From Bactrocera neohumeralis (lineage: Eukaryota; Arthropoda; Insecta; Diptera; Tephritidae), in assembly GCF_024586455.1 (NCBI RefSeq), contig NC_065921.1, positions 88,162,061-88,226,060 of the forward strand: DNA of 64,000 nt. Reading direction: 5' to 3'. The notes under the pieces were generated by a model. It had not been told where the DNA came from. It did no database searches and saw only the letters and a list, made by a program, of their open reading frames with translations. Positions 1-12,286 of the stretch are shown here, one piece after another; within the stretch, counting starts at the first letter, position 1, and every line of letters begins with the position of its first letter. The position numbers and the translations under genes are program-made.

Positions 1-477
1 ATAACATCACTTTTCATATGTTTACAGGCGAAGAAAAAGGATATAATGAAACCACTCATATTGAAACAAAATTTGAGTTTCTGTTATAAAATGGATATAT
101 ATTGGTTAACAAATGGTTATGTAATTGGTTATATATTGGGTATGTCAGACAGCGGCAGCTGAAAATTTAATACAAAATTTGAGTTTCGGTCATAAAACGG
201 TTATATATTGGTTAACAAATGGTTATGTAATTGGTTATATATTGGTTATATCAGACAGCGGAAGCTGAAAATTTAATACAAAATTTGAGTTTTGGTTATA
301 AAATGGTTATATATTGGTTATATATAGGTTATATATTGGTTATATATTGGTTACATCTGACAGCGGAAGTTGAACATTTTATCATATCATATGTAATACG
401 ACGTAGTGTATCCTAAGCAATAAAAAAATGAATTTCAATTTTTTTGATGATACGTTGTTCTGCATTTTAGGTGACGA
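1..477 (+). mobile_element. Minisatellite-bearing MITE, copy A (left end cut by window edge)
   Basis: Non-coding repeat that recurs at 15317-15644 and, inverted, at 60174-60426. The right terminus (about 450-477) is the inverted complement of the left terminus seen in the other copies, with core AAATGCAAAATAACGTA. It is followed by TA at 478-479, fitting a TA target duplication. The left terminus lies mostly outside the window; base 1 falls inside it. The interior is an array of TTATATATTGG-type units. It is organised here as a higher-order repeat of about 106 bp, with AAAATTTGAGTTT at 68, 174 and 280 and the motif CAGACAGCGG closing each unit. No reading frame resembles a transposase, so movement would need an enzyme supplied elsewhere. 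The class is inferred from the ends and TA flank, which are typical of Tc1/mariner-type MITEs. Confidence 0.7.
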
Positions 478-537
478 TATGATTGTTCAGTTACACGAAA
501 AAATGGATATAATAGATAGCTACTATAGCTCCACGGC

Positions 538-600
538 CTAAAACATAGATGGCGCTAATAGAATAAAATCCGTATGATTTTTAGTTAGTCCTAACCTTCA
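538..600 (+). mobile_element. Mariner 5'-end fragment
   Basis: About 60 bp beginning ACATAGATGGCGCTA and ending AGTCCTAACCTTCA. It matches the subterminal 5' region of the minus-strand mariner at 22745-23570 (compare the complement of 23480-23541). That block is also the usual start of several irritans/mellifera-like insect mariners. No transposase follows; the downstream sequence is unrelated, so this is a stub of an old insertion. Confidence 0.5.
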
Positions 601-605
601 ATGTA

Positions 606-2089
606 AAAAAGTTATAGTAAAATTTTTTAGTGAAAAATTATGGATTCTTAGGCATTTGCGGAGCTTACCAGAGAGAGTTTTACTCTCGGCTGAGCAACGT
701 TCACAAATTTATCGCTTAAGTGCGCCGAGTTTCCTTTTAAAATTAAGCCGAAGAGCTGCTGAAGATCTGTCACACCCCTGTTCTGGCAAAAATTATGAAG
801 CCTTCGGCCCAAAAATATTTTTTTGCAGACCAAAGTCCCTTATTATACAACTTTTTGCATATACGACTTGCCGTAGAGTGACGTACGTCCAAAGTTTGAA
901 CCGAAGTTCAAATATATCGAATTATGGAACTTCACTTTTAGCTGGTGTCCCTTCATGATACTTTCTAAACTATTTGTTTGTGGTATCCAAGGATCTTATA
1001 AAAAAGCGTGAACACCAAAGACTCATATTCCCGCTTTCCCTGCAGATCGAAGAGAGAAGACCATATGGCTTATCGATCTGACATCGAAGAACAGACGTTC
1101 TAAAATGCTCTTAGAGTCGATTGTGATGCAACTATTTTCAATACTAATTCTCCAATACTAATTCCCTAATTTAAAAGGCGGTTTGTGTAGATGTACCCAC
1201 AACTAGATACGGAAGAGTCATCCACCCATCTGTTAACGAACACACTACATCTAAAAGATTTTATCAACATTTTCAGTTGTGTGTACATTACTCTCCTCAG
1301 CATCTCTGTAAATTTGACTGCCAGCATTTACAATAATATTTCTGTATATATCTGTGCATTTATCAGCCTAAATGAGTGCTCTTTTTGTGTTGTCCGCGTG
1401 TTTGACGATTCGCCACGCTTACTTAACCAGTGCAATGCTAAAAAGCGAATCACACACTCATCCACTTCATTTGGCGCGAGTGCCTGTTGCACATATGTTA
1501 AGCATTATTTGATGGATGCTTTTGAAGTGTCAGCAAGTAAGCAGCAACGAACGACAGCAGCGGCGGCGTTGACGCTGGCGACGGCCAACGGCACTTGTCG
1601 TTTGCGCATGCGCGCCCGCGCACTCGCGCATTCGTGCCGCCGAGCGTGTGTAGGAACATTTATTTATCTTTTCACGAATTAAACGGCTGACACTTGGGCC
1701 AATGCTTTCGACTTTTTCGAAACTTTTGAACGCGCGGCCCACTCAGCGCAAGTTTTAACGCAAATCACAAGCAAACTTTTTTTTTGGTTTTCTTCGTGGC
1801 ACAAATAAATAAAAAGCGCTGAATGCGTAAAGTAGCGTAACCTTGCGTTCGATAATGAAGTGAGAAACGTCTTTCATAAATATATAAATTGAAAGCCCAC
1901 TAAAATTTCTATTGTGTTTGTTATTAAATTATGTGTTGTTGTTATGGCTTTGCAAGAAATTAGCGGTAAAATTTATTTGTGTAAGCGTGTTGAGGAATTA
2001 CAAATTATGTGAGATTATAATTATAATAACACAAATAACAGTAAAATATAAATTAAATCGAATTTGGCTTTTTGGAAGATCTGAATCAG
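606..2089. other. No recognisable feature
   Basis: Apparently single-copy sequence. Short open frames (for example 656-958 and 1191-1682) show no domain I recognise and have the composition of chance frames. A GC-richer island at about 1540-1650 contains CG-rich triplets but nothing identifiable. Confidence 0.4.
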
Positions 2090-2099
2090 GGTTTATTTG

Positions 2100-2620
2100 A
2101 TAATATGTTTCAACGGGGTCGGACCATAAGGAAAGAAGTTTTAGATGAGTGTAAGTTTTTGGGCATGCAAAAAGGTGGTTAGATTCATGCAGTGACTCAT
2201 TACACAAAAGAGATATACTTGGTTGTCGGCGTCGATTCTGGATAAGTAGAAATTCAACCTGCTTTAGTATCCAAGTTGCGCAAGGGTCAACTCTAGATAA
2301 GCGAGGAAAGTCGAGCTCATCGTCTGCTATGGGTGGTGATTTGACTCCAACTACGATTTCTGCGAAATCATTCAAGCACAAACTGCTTGGAGAGCAGTGC
2401 ATTGTGTTCCTCAAACGGAAGCATGCAGGTCTGTGCTTCACTACATCCAGGTAAACATATCGTTGCAGTGTAGTTCATGACCGAACGGCCGATTGCGTAT
2501 GTTGCCAACAACGTTTCTTTGTCCTTTCCCCAGTAGCTGCTAGCTAGCGAATTGGGATTTTGTTGCGACTCAATACTTTGGCATAAAAAGTGGTCGTATA
2601 TAAAGGGAAGCAACACAGAA
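2100..2620 (-). pseudogene. Jockey-like LINE ORF2, C-terminal remnant
   Basis: Minus-strand frames give, in order, an RT-thumb-like segment (GKDKETLLATYAIGRSV, EEHNALLSKQF) and then the C-terminal tail of a Jockey-type polymerase (VVGVKSPPIADDELDFPRL, then CNESLHESNHLFACP and LKLLSLWSDPVET). The last part carries the Cys/His motif found at the end of these proteins. The same tail occurs in the 29097-29670 copy, which supports the call. The frames are interrupted and a segment between thumb and tail appears to be missing, so the copy is dead. No 5' part is present, as usual for 5'-truncated LINE insertions. Confidence 0.6.
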
Positions 2621-2624
2621 AAAG

Positions 2625-4055
2625 CGAAAAAGATCGATGAGATGGCAGATTACGTTCCAACACAGACCATCGACATCATTGCCTGACGTCATTATAGTAA
2701 AATTATTTGAATATGAGGTGATGGAAATTCCCTCTGGTGGTTGAGTGCGTCACGAAATATACAAGTAGTAGTTAAATAGTAGCGGGGAGAAGACACCTCC
2801 CTGCGAAAACTCGTGTTTAATTCTGCTTAGAATTCTGACCTCGAAACAATATGGATGACTGCCAACAACGCAGATAATTTCTTTTGTAGTGAGGAATGCT
2901 CGCCTGAACTTCAAAGCGAAAACTTCTTAGGTTTGATTAGAAATATTCGATTGCCTTGGAGAAATATGAAGTGCAATAAAAGCCAAAGTTTTGATGAAAA
3001 GAGAATTATTAGTATTCTCCAATGGCAGTATTTCAGAAGATTGCAAAGAGGAACTGGACGGAAGTATAACTGTTATTGTCGATCCTTAACTCTTTAAGCT
3101 TAAATCAATAGTTGTTTAGATATGTATTGCATTTTATATATTTGCCTAAACTCTACGGACGAAGTCCTTACTAAACTGTTACACATTTGCCTTACATGTA
3201 TTTCAGTGGGTCAATTGGATGATCTTGGCAAGCTTAAAACATGAATACTAACGCAGTATCACGCCTTCATCAAGTTGACTGAAGCTAGTCTGCCAAAAGT
3301 AGACATAAACTTACACCAAGCTCCTTGAAACCGTTATGTATCAGATTAACGAGTTTGTATTTGAGATAGAAGTATTTCTACTTAGCAGGGTTTCGTACCA
3401 GTTACGGTTTAATTAAATTTTAGTATAGACATTTGGGCGCACTCATAGCGACTTTTAATCTCAGTTTTCAAGCATACGTATTACGTTTTCATATAATTTA
3501 TAACGATTTGTACACACACACACACACACACACAAATGTTTGACATGAATTTATGTTTTGGTATCCACTTTCAACAACACATTTATGGCTTTACGCGCTG
3601 CATACGGAAGGAACTAATTAAGTCACTATAATATTTGTTTGCATTAATTACAGAACACACATAAACGCTGCAATCTCACCACGCTTCACTCATTTGCTAA
3701 TGCCAAACCATTTGAGCCCAGGAATCGGCCGCAGTGGAGACAACTAATTTTGGATCACTTGGAAACTAGTACACTGACGGTCTGGACTGATCTTTTTCCA
3801 AATAAGTAAATGTAGGGTTTTGCATTGGTACCTGCCATGAGGTGTTAAGTCATCGATTTTGATGAGAAATATACCATATATATGATAGTGTGAATATTGT
3901 TCATGTTGGATAACTGAAAACTGTTCTAATATGGACTAACTCTAAAATTACCGGCAATAAAGTGATTAAAATCAATAGTTCCTACTACTTTTGTAATTCT
4001 GTGTACTGACGTATATGAAGTAAAATGAAAAAATCATGGAAAATAATTTTTAGTT
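2625..4055. other. Unique AT-rich sequence with one (CA)n
   Basis: No coding similarity recognised. A perfect AC dinucleotide run lies at about 3512-3534. The frame at 2855-3097 has no recognisable domain. Confidence 0.4.
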
Positions 4056-4059
4056 TGGT

Positions 4060-4620
4060 ATAAGGTCAAGTTCTTTTCAGGCCAATTCATTTTCAGCTCA
4101 AAAATTCTAGTTTCATTGAAAATCCTTTTAGATTGGTACAATTCGAGTTCTTTCCAGACTAGTCCGTTATCAGCATAAAAAATTTTCTTTCATGGGTAAA
4201 CATTTGGAAAATCATTATTAGAATGGTGCCAGCCAAGTTCTTTTCGGACTAGTCCATTTTCGGAAGAAAAAGTTATAGTTTCATGAAAAATAAGTTTTAG
4301 ATTGGTCTATGTCAAGTTCTTTTCGGACGAGTCCTCTTTAAGCTCAAAAATTATTTTCTCTATGGAAAAGCAGTTTTAAATTGGTACAAGTCGAGTTCTT
4401 TTCGGACTGGTCCATTTTCAGCACAAATGTACTAGTTTTTTTCGGACTGGTCCATTTTCAGCACAAATGTACTAGTTTTTTTCGGACTAGTCCATTTTTA
4501 GCTAAAAAGTTCTTATTTTATGAAAAATCATTTTTAAATTGGTACAAGTCAAGCTCTTTTCGAACTAGTCCATTTTTAGCTCAAAATTTATAGTGTCGAA
4601 CTAATACCTTTTAGACTAGT
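4060..4620 (+). repeat. Minisatellite, about 79-bp units with 40-bp subrepeat
   Basis: Tandem degenerate array. The landmark TTCTTTTCGGACTAGTCCAT or close variants starts near 4071, 4148, 4238, 4317, 4396 and 4554. Spacings are 77, 90, 79 and 79, then 158. The last interval holds a perfect 40-bp duplication (4401-4440 identical to 4441-4480), and 40 bp is about half a unit. The duplication is therefore much younger than the rest of the array. Each unit also contains a TTAGATTGGTACAAGTC-type segment. There is no coding potential. Confidence 0.85.
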
Positions 4621-4683
4621 TTATTTTGCATGTTTAATATCTAGTAATCGTCTGTTACAACATTTTACCGCAGGATCATTCCT

Positions 4684-4700
4684 CACACACACACACACAC
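4684..4700. repeat. (CA)n microsatellite
   Basis: Dinucleotide run just outside the 79-bp minisatellite, in a low-complexity stretch (4680-5080) rich in ACACA and CATA words. Confidence 0.8.
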
Positions 4701-4704
4701 AAGT

Positions 4705-6325
4705 ATCCAACAATACACTCACACATGTCTACATACATACATAAATGTGTAAATGTCCATAACGTTATCAAATATGCACGTATTAAATTTCCTTTCACCA
4801 TTTGCAATTGCTCAGCTCGTCGCTGCTGCTGTTGTTGTTGTGGCTGTTCGTGTTTTATGCGCATTTTTTGCGTGGCTCAAATGGCGCATATTGTTGGCTT
4901 TTATTACATTTATAACATGGCATAGCCACCGCTTTAACTATCATTAACTGACATAATTACATAATTAAGCGCGGCAAAAAATGGCTTATGCTACGCACAC
5001 AAATGCAATACACACGCACACAAATGCCATATCAGGACACCCATGTATGCGTGTGTGTGTGGTGTGGGCGGAATATGGCCGCGTCAGCATATTTGCACAA
5101 ATTTTTTCAACACACATATACTTTCCGAATGCATTCGCAAAAGTGCCGCAGCATCTGCTCGCTGACATAACGGCATTATAGTCTTTACATGTGTAAGTCA
5201 TCAGCGGATAGATCAGCCTTGTCACTCCGAACAAATGTTGGCTTGTCAATTATGCTGGCGTTGGCATGCTTAAATATTATAATGAATTACAAAAAAAGGC
5301 AAAAAACAACAAAAACAAAAAAACGGTGGAGAATAAAGAATTAGTGATATGTGTCGGCAGCACGACAAAAACGATGGCGGAACTTTAAATTTGCATGTGA
5401 TGGCTAATTTTAATTTTAATTTTTAATTAATTTAATTAGACTTAAAGGGAGACATAAGTTCGTGATTTTAAAAATTGGAGATAGATGAATTGCAAGAAAT
5501 GTGCTGATAAAAAAGTGCTTTATATTACATTTTTTTTTTCAAAATTCAAAGCTTAAGCTTAGAGTTTCTCCTTTTAACCTTTTTGATGACAAAAATGAAC
5601 AAAGGCCTGCACTGAATATAACATAATTTTCGCTTAAATCGGTTGAGAAGTGCTGGCTAACATTGATAATTAAAGGAAATCCTAAAAAATAAAAGCATAA
5701 AATGCTTCGCAGAGACAACAGAAGAGAGATGACCAGTTAGGAAGTTCTAAGTTTGGGTCTAACCCCACATTTTCATACAGATTTCTTACATATCGACCAA
5801 CAAATGCTATTTAAGGTCAACCGGAAGTTCGATAATGTATATGGGCGCTAATCGAGCGAAGTATTGACCCTATTTTAACCACTTATGGCACAATGGCATG
5901 CTGTCTTCCAAAAAATATTCCTCCCGAATTTCAAAGACTTGATTGGCCGTTATATTCGGTAAAAACACCACGATATGCATAGGGCCCACATAATTGGTGT
6001 CTAGGTACTTGAAAAGTTATTGCTCCATTTCGATAATTTTTGGTCGAAAGACTAAATAACTTGCGGACACTATTTGTCCAAAGTTTAACCTTAAACTCCA
6101 TGAGTTTTTCATTTGTGTAGTGTAAAGTGAAGGAATCAGATAGCATTTAAAAGTTTGTTATATTGAAAGTAGGCGTGGTTGTCAGCCGATTTCACCCATT
6201 TCTTAGCTAAAATTGTTGGAGCAGTTCTTAAGATATGGAATTTCAGCTAAAAGTAGGCGATGCCACACCCATTGTCCAATTTTCACACCATTCAGCCGTT
6301 CTCTATACTCCTGCAGCAATAGTGA
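4705..6325. other. No recognisable gene; low-complexity then AT-rich
   Basis: 4700-5080 holds simple-sequence DNA (CACA, GTGTG, CTG/GTT triplets). 5280-5450 is A-rich. From about 5765 to 6310 the text (for example GTAGGCGTGGTTGTCAG) has the look of a dispersed fly repeat, but there is no second copy in this window to prove it. Confidence 0.35.
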
Positions 6326-6332
6326 TTTGATC

Positions 6333-7045
6333 TCATAGGAGGAGACGAAGTATGATTATACGTTCGTTGCGTTGGAGGTTTATCTCTATGCACCGATTTA
6401 TGGCAAATACTTCTGCCTGAAAAATGCTCGGAACACTTCTCATAGGTATGGAGAGCTTGGTGCGTGATCCTGCGACCTCTGCACCGATTCTCTCCGACAT
6501 TTTCGAGCCGTCAGCGCACCACTTGATCGTACTATTCCTAAGTAGTAGCTCGAGTGGAATCATTCCATTCAGCCTTGTTGCCAAGGGTAACCTCAAACTT
6601 CTTGATGAAGTTCCCTTTTAGTAATGTAGGCCCTTGGGATAAGCACCAATGTTATAGAACCACTTAACTCTTTCATCCGCTAGTTCGAGATACCTGACCG
6701 ATCACTAGATGAGGCGGCGTGAGCTCAAGCATGACTTCAAGTGCTGCCGTCGGACAAGTGCGCATTGCACTTGACATGCAGATATATGCAAGTCGTTGCA
6801 GCTTCAGTAGTTGGAGACCTACCGAAGTCTGCGAAAACTTTTGAGGACCAGGCCACCACCCCAAACGTGATTATCGGTCGCACGATCGTGATGTACAACC
6901 ATCTAACGATCCTTGGCTTGCAGTCCCAGCAAATTCCGGCCAGCCGATTACACACCATTGATCAAGGTCAGGTCACTATGCTGTTTCCACCGCAGAGTGG
7001 AATCCAGCGTGAGACCGAGATATTGGACCACGTTGGTTATCTCTA
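6333..7045 (-). pseudogene. I-superclade-like LINE: RT thumb plus RNase H remnant
   Basis: Reading the minus strand from about 7045 downward: a frame with YLGLTLDSTLRWKQHSD, then WDCKPRIVRWLYITIVRPII (RT thumb), then MRTCPTAALEVMLELTPPHL. After a frameshift comes the RNase H start WCADGSKMSERIGAEVAGS with FQAEVFAINRC near 6410-6440. The order thumb-RNase H is that of I/R1/LOA-type polymerases. RNase H breaks off at about 6340 before the second half of the domain, and the frame shifts at least twice, so it is inactive. The endonuclease and the catalytic RT core are absent. Confidence 0.7.
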
Positions 7046-7049
7046 CCTT

Positions 7050-9110
7050 TCTTGTTTTAAATATTTCGAATACTGATTGGCTTAAGTAAGCTCTGAAATT
7101 AAATTTATTTAAATCCACTGATAAGTTTTCATTTCATAAATTCGTTAGTATTGGTATCCACACCCAAGAACTATTGCATTAATAACATCTTGGCAACATC
7201 CACTCAAAACTTTATGCCCTCAAGTCTGTAGCGACCCAAATCACACTTCATCCCCTCACGTGTGGCATGTTTTTGACAAGCTTCCCAACTCAACATCATA
7301 AAATTACGCGCAGACACTGTTATTGCTGTTTGCAGTTAAATTACAGTGAGCTTTGCTTGCCATAATTGCCGCTGTCGTTAGAGGATTTTCCTTTTTTCCC
7401 CTTGCAACGCGAACAACTAGAAATTAATTAAAAACGCCCACATCTCATCGATAAATCAACAAAGGCAAGGAACGGCGCTGGCAGCGGCGCGGAAAGCAGG
7501 GTGGGGGCAACAGCAAAATTTTAATGCTCGCGAAAGCTAAAAGCGGCTAAAGGCATGCAGCGCGACATTGTAGCACATGTTACTACATGCTGCGTATGCC
7601 ACATGTCACATGTGAAATTGCGTTGCGGCACGCGGCGGTCGCAACGAAAGGAGCAAAAGGAGCGAGGACATGCTGGCGCTTGGCTGACTTGAGTGCGGGG
7701 TACGAGTAAGCGCGGCTGCAGCAGACGATGTGTCAATTGTGGCTGCGCAATTTTAAGGCAACGAAAATTAAACGCGCCAAAGGAGAAACAAAAAAACAGC
7801 TGCCCCAAACCACAAAAACATAAATGAAACACCAAAATGGAGCGCAGAGCGGTTGTGGAGCATTTGCAAGGCGTTGCGCGCGGGTAGGGTTAGCGCGGCA
7901 TTGCGTCGCTGTATGTGTGGCAATGTGTGACGTGGCATTAATATCAATTTCTGTCAATGTCATTGGCGCTGTGGCTTAACCGCCGTCGACAGTCACCACC
8001 GCGCACCAACGCCACTGCAGTCGCTGCCGCAAACGCTCTGACAGTACTAAAGCGCATTTCATTTATTTTATGAGCTGCCAATATTTCGGCGGTTTAAAAA
8101 TTGAATATTTTCGATTTTATGCGCATATTTTGGTGCTATTTAATTTCAACAGATTATTATTTGCCAATTTCATTGGCGCTTTCGGGCGAACGCATAAAAA
8201 GGTATGCTTATCTGCATACAAACATGCGGCATGCGTGCGCGCCTATGTGTATGCATGTGTGTGGGTAGGCGCGTACTTTATGAACCTTCTGACATTCGTA
8301 GCTCCCTAGGGCGTTGGTGGCGCCAGTGTTAATGTCATTTGGCGCACTTTGCTATACTTTATTATGTCTAAAAGCTGCTGCTCACCGACACATTCACATG
8401 TGCACACATACATATAGGCGCATATAAAATGTGTGTGTGTATGTGTGCAGCAGTTCGACAGGATTGAAATGAATTTCTTGGCTTATTTCAGCTTTCGGCA
8501 GTACGCCTTATAGGTTCATACTCATACACACACATGCACGTGCTTTGTTAAGGACGCGCTGCTACGCACTTTAGCGCTGCTTCTGCAGTCTGCTTACCCT
8601 TAATTCCTTAACTTTTTCGGCGCTGCGACAGGTAAATGCGCTTTTGGCTTTGCTCCCGTTCGCTCAGCGCGACTGGCGCTCTGACAGTTGTAAGCGATAA
8701 GCTGAAAGTTACATTTGTGCTCAAGTTAAGATTTCGCGAGGCTTCTTTGTCCTTACTTCTTAATTTCTTTTTGGCTGAGTGCAGTACAAATAATGCCAGT
8801 ACTTTGAAGTGGCTTTGCAGTAAAGCCACTTTGAGAGATGAAAAAGCTTTTGATGGCATAATGGAGTGAGTCCACATGTGACTTACAAGCATATGCATAT
8901 TTACCATATATGTATGTATGTATGTGACTATAATTTTTAAATTGTTTTGTTGCTTTAAAAGTGCGCACTAGCTTCAAGAATTTCAAATCTAATAAAAAAT
9001 TAACTATAAAGCTCTGTAGCTTACTGATATTCTTCATTTTTTTTTCTAGTGCTTTTTAAGTATTTTGATCTGTGTGATAGATATTCGACTTTACGAGTGA
9101 AACTTTGTCT
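7050..9110. other. No recognisable gene; GC-richer islands and simple repeats
   Basis: 7440-8060 is noticeably richer in GCGC words than its surroundings and could be host regulatory or intronic sequence, but I recognise no exon or motif. Simple GTGTG/TATG tracts lie at about 8225-8265, 8395-8450 and 8905-8930. Confidence 0.35.
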
Positions 9111-9114
9111 GCTA

Positions 9115-9690
9115 ACGTAGCTCGACCATAGTTGACCGGTGGTTCGTTGGTGGAAAAGCTTCATGATTGACATGAAAGCTTTCCGGAACATCCTTTTTTC
9201 TAAAGCTTTCTAGTTGACAGGGAAGCTTTCCGGTACAATATTTTTTCTAAAGCTTTCTGGTTGACATAAAAGCTTTCCGGAAAAACCTTTCTTCGCAAAC
9301 AGCTCAAGAACTGCTGCGAAAATATAACTCTTTGTTCGTTTCAATGTACTTCGGTATTCTACGAATGTGCTTCAGTATTATTGTGCAGAGTCTATCTTTT
9401 TCTACTAACTTAGTTAGCCGGTGGTTGGTTCGTGACAAAGCTTTCTGGTCGACATTAAAGCTTCCAGGAACAACCCTTTTTCTAAAACTTTTTGGTTGAC
9501 ATAAAAGCTTTTCAGGAACAACCTTTTTTCGAAAGCTTTCTGGTCGACATTAAAGCTTTAAGGAACAATCTTTTTCTAAAGCTTATTGGTTGACATAAAA
9601 GCTTTTCAAAAAACCTTTTTTCGTAAAAAACTCAAAAATAATACTCTTTGTTGTTCTGCAGAGTCTTCTCACGCATTGTGATAGCTGTAA
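9115..9690. repeat. Compound minisatellite with AAGCTT-centred 47-bp units
   Basis: Units of about 47 bp of the type CTAAAGCTTTCTGGTTGACA, then a second AAGCTTTCCGGAACAACC, are arrayed at about 9150-9290 and again at 9435-9625. Each unit holds two AAGCTT palindromes. The two arrays belong to a larger duplicated block. The lead-in CCGGTGGTT...TTCG occurs at 9136 and 9418, and the trailer ACTCTTTGTT at 9327 and 9642, giving a higher-order period of about 280-315 bp. No open frame runs through it. Confidence 0.8.
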
Positions 9691-9694
9691 AAGG

Positions 9695-11915
9695 TCGTCA
9701 CATTTAAATCAGCTGTTTCGATATCTAATAGAGTTCACGGTAAGAAAAAGCTCTTTTTATATAAAAGCTCTGGTGTTCTCCCGATTCCAAAACATAGTGC
9801 GTAACCAAATGATGCAACTCTGCCTCTAACGGCAACAAGACTCTCAATTGCTCTTTGGGTTCTGATAAAAGTTTACTAATCATAAGTGAATTCTAATATC
9901 TTAACAAAGGGATTACTAAAAAAAACATTGCGACATCTGATTTTCAAATTATTTGTTTTTGTCAAAGCATCCGTCAAAGATTTTAATAATAAAATTCTAA
10001 TCAAAAATTTGTCTACTATTTATTTGAGAATTTCTTTTTGTAATTAGCCGCCATTCACGTTTTGAACAACTCACACCTACACGCGCCAAGCGAGCTTGAA
10101 AAGATTAAAAGCGCTTAAGAGTGCCTACTTCCCTGAAAAAGGCTTGCCAACCAAATGCTCAAAGACGCATAGAAACGACGCACATACTCCTAGTGGAAGC
10201 CAAGCAAAATGGGTAAATATAAAAGGATAAACAAACGAAGCTTGAATGACGAACGCAGTGCTTCCAAGCGCAGAGTAAACAAACGCTTTTCAAGTTTGCG
10301 CGCTGATAATCGCCACAACAACACGCGCCAAACAAAGAGATAATGAAGTGAGAGTTACGCCTGGCAGTTGGGCGCTTAATGGAAGTGCGAGATGAGTTGC
10401 AGGAGGCGCGCTTGCCTGCGCGGTGGACACAGGCAGAAAATATGGAGTGTCGCTGCAAGAACGGGCTAAGCTTTCGGTTCTTGGAATGGCACCCACTTGA
10501 AAGGCTTGGCGCTGCTGTACTTAATGGAAGAAGCCGCAAACTGCCTTCACTCGGAGCGCGTGTTATATGCGCAAACGATTGCACGCGCTTTAGTCCACCT
10601 CCTGACAACTGCGTCTGTGCGCGACAATGCGGCGCGGTATGAGTGACAAAGTCTAAATGAAAACCGCGCATATATGTTTATACAAATGTATTTATAAGTA
10701 TGTTTGCAATTTGGATACATCTCTTTGTAGCGCCATGCCACTCACTGGCTTTCAGCGTCGTTCAATTATACCGTTATTTGCATAAATAAGCGTCAAAGTG
10801 ACTTTAAATAAAAATGAAATACGCGGCAACGAAGAAAGCGGAAGCTTTCGCAGACGCGCTTAATGAACAGCTGCTGGTTAACTGATGCACACACACATAC
10901 ACAAAGCTTTATTTCGGCAACAATGTGCGAAGAGTTGGTAAAAATTATGCTAATAAGCTTAATTTTTTAATTTCACCTTGCCACTTACGCGGGCGCTGCG
11001 CGGCGCCGTATTTTCCCCAGACACGTACATCGACACATACTTACATGCATGCGGCGTGCGTATATAATTTCATATATACCTAATTTTTATTCCTTGGGCG
11101 AATTTGCTGGCAAAGCGTCTATCAAGCTGGAAAGAAATTACGAAGTTCGGTGTTAAAAATTGCCTAAAGAGGCGTATAATTAGAAACTGCGTAATGCCGC
11201 TCAACATTTTTTCTGCTTATAAATTTAGCGAATTTTGTCTCAGCGCGCATTTGAAGCTTCTTCAGCACAACACGTGTCGCACAAGTAATCGGAAATTGTT
11301 TTAGGTACTTAAGAGAACATGAGATTAAGAAAATATGGATTAAAAGGCATTTCGGTGTCGGTGAGGAGAGGTACTCTGATTAAGTGACGATTTTGGAAAA
11401 TTCAGAGAAATGTGTTTCTCTTTTTGGTGAACGACAGCTATTGCTGAAAGCAGCAATTAGACTTGAGATAGTGATCACTGTGGATTTAGAACTTTTTATA
11501 GACGAAGTCGGGGTGAGAGCTTATCATTACAGATTTGAGATTTTAAAGGAAAGATACTAGGTGGGAGAGGTTTAAATGGCTGATCTGCCAACCTTGCGGA
11601 GAAAATCATACTAGGACAGTTATGTACAATCCTTTACCAATACCAAACGAAAGTTGGAAGTCATCTATCGCCAAAAATGCTCTAAATCAATCACAAATCT
11701 GCTTAGGTGTTATGTTTCTACCTCCGCTTTATCACCTAGATGTCTGAAGGTATGACAGCTGAGGTGTTTTTGCCTTGAACTGGCAAAAGCGAGGCATTTG
11801 AAGAGGAAGTCCATTTCCAAAACTGTCGGGTCTGCGTAACAGGAACGGACCCGGATTTTTACCCGACCAAAGGCTGTCAACTCAGCAGATTTCTATTGTT
11901 ACAACAACAACAAGA
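9695..11915. other. No recognisable gene
   Basis: 10060-10660 is a GC-richer stretch whose overlapping open frames on both strands look like composition effects. 11757-11910 contains the interrupted inverted pair GTCGGGT...ACCCGAC and CAACAACAAC, probably part of a dispersed repeat adjoining the LINE fragment at 11920-12110. Confidence 0.35.
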
Positions 11916-11919
11916 GGAA

Positions 11920-12110
11920 GTGTTGAGGTGATTATGTCTCGTCCTTTTCCAAACAGTAGATGCAGATGGCATCCGGTGAGATATTCAATCTTATTGCATG
12001 AATCCCGAGCTGACAGTGTCCATTTAGAAGCCGGAACAATTATCTCAAATATTTTTTGAATGACTGCTCGAAAATTGCGAATAGATGTTACTAAGAGAGC
12101 CGAACTTCGT
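11920..12110 (-). pseudogene. I-like LINE C-terminal fragment
   Basis: The minus strand encodes NGHCQLGIHAIRLNISPDAI followed by CIYCLEKDET, then stops. This aligns with TDHCPIGIHAVRLGILPDAA and CRSCLEEDAVET of the plus-strand copy at 12440-12863, so both are C-terminal zinc-motif regions of related LINEs. The second half of the Cys/His motif is missing at the truncation near 11920. Confidence 0.55.
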
Positions 12111-12256
12111 TTTTTGTACAGTTAAGACTACAGTCGTGGATCATTGAAAGCAATTTCAGAGCTTTTGGGTCTCCTTTGAATCACAACAATACCACAGTAA
12201 CTCTAAATAATCGCTTACAATTGAGAGATTACGAGAGTCTAGAGAACGAATCGAGA

Positions 12257-12286
12257 CTCTCTCTCGCTCTCTCTCTCTCTCTCTCT
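12257..12286. repeat. (CT)n microsatellite
   Basis: Nearly pure CT run interrupted by one CG, between two LINE fragments. Confidence 0.85.

Noticed and set aside
1..400. CRISPR-like regularly spaced repeat
   Set aside because: The units are tandem and AT-rich without unique spacers, in a eukaryotic transposon.
3512..3534. Functional significance of CA runs (here and at 4684, 43843, 59264, 62499)
   Set aside because: Ordinary fly microsatellites.
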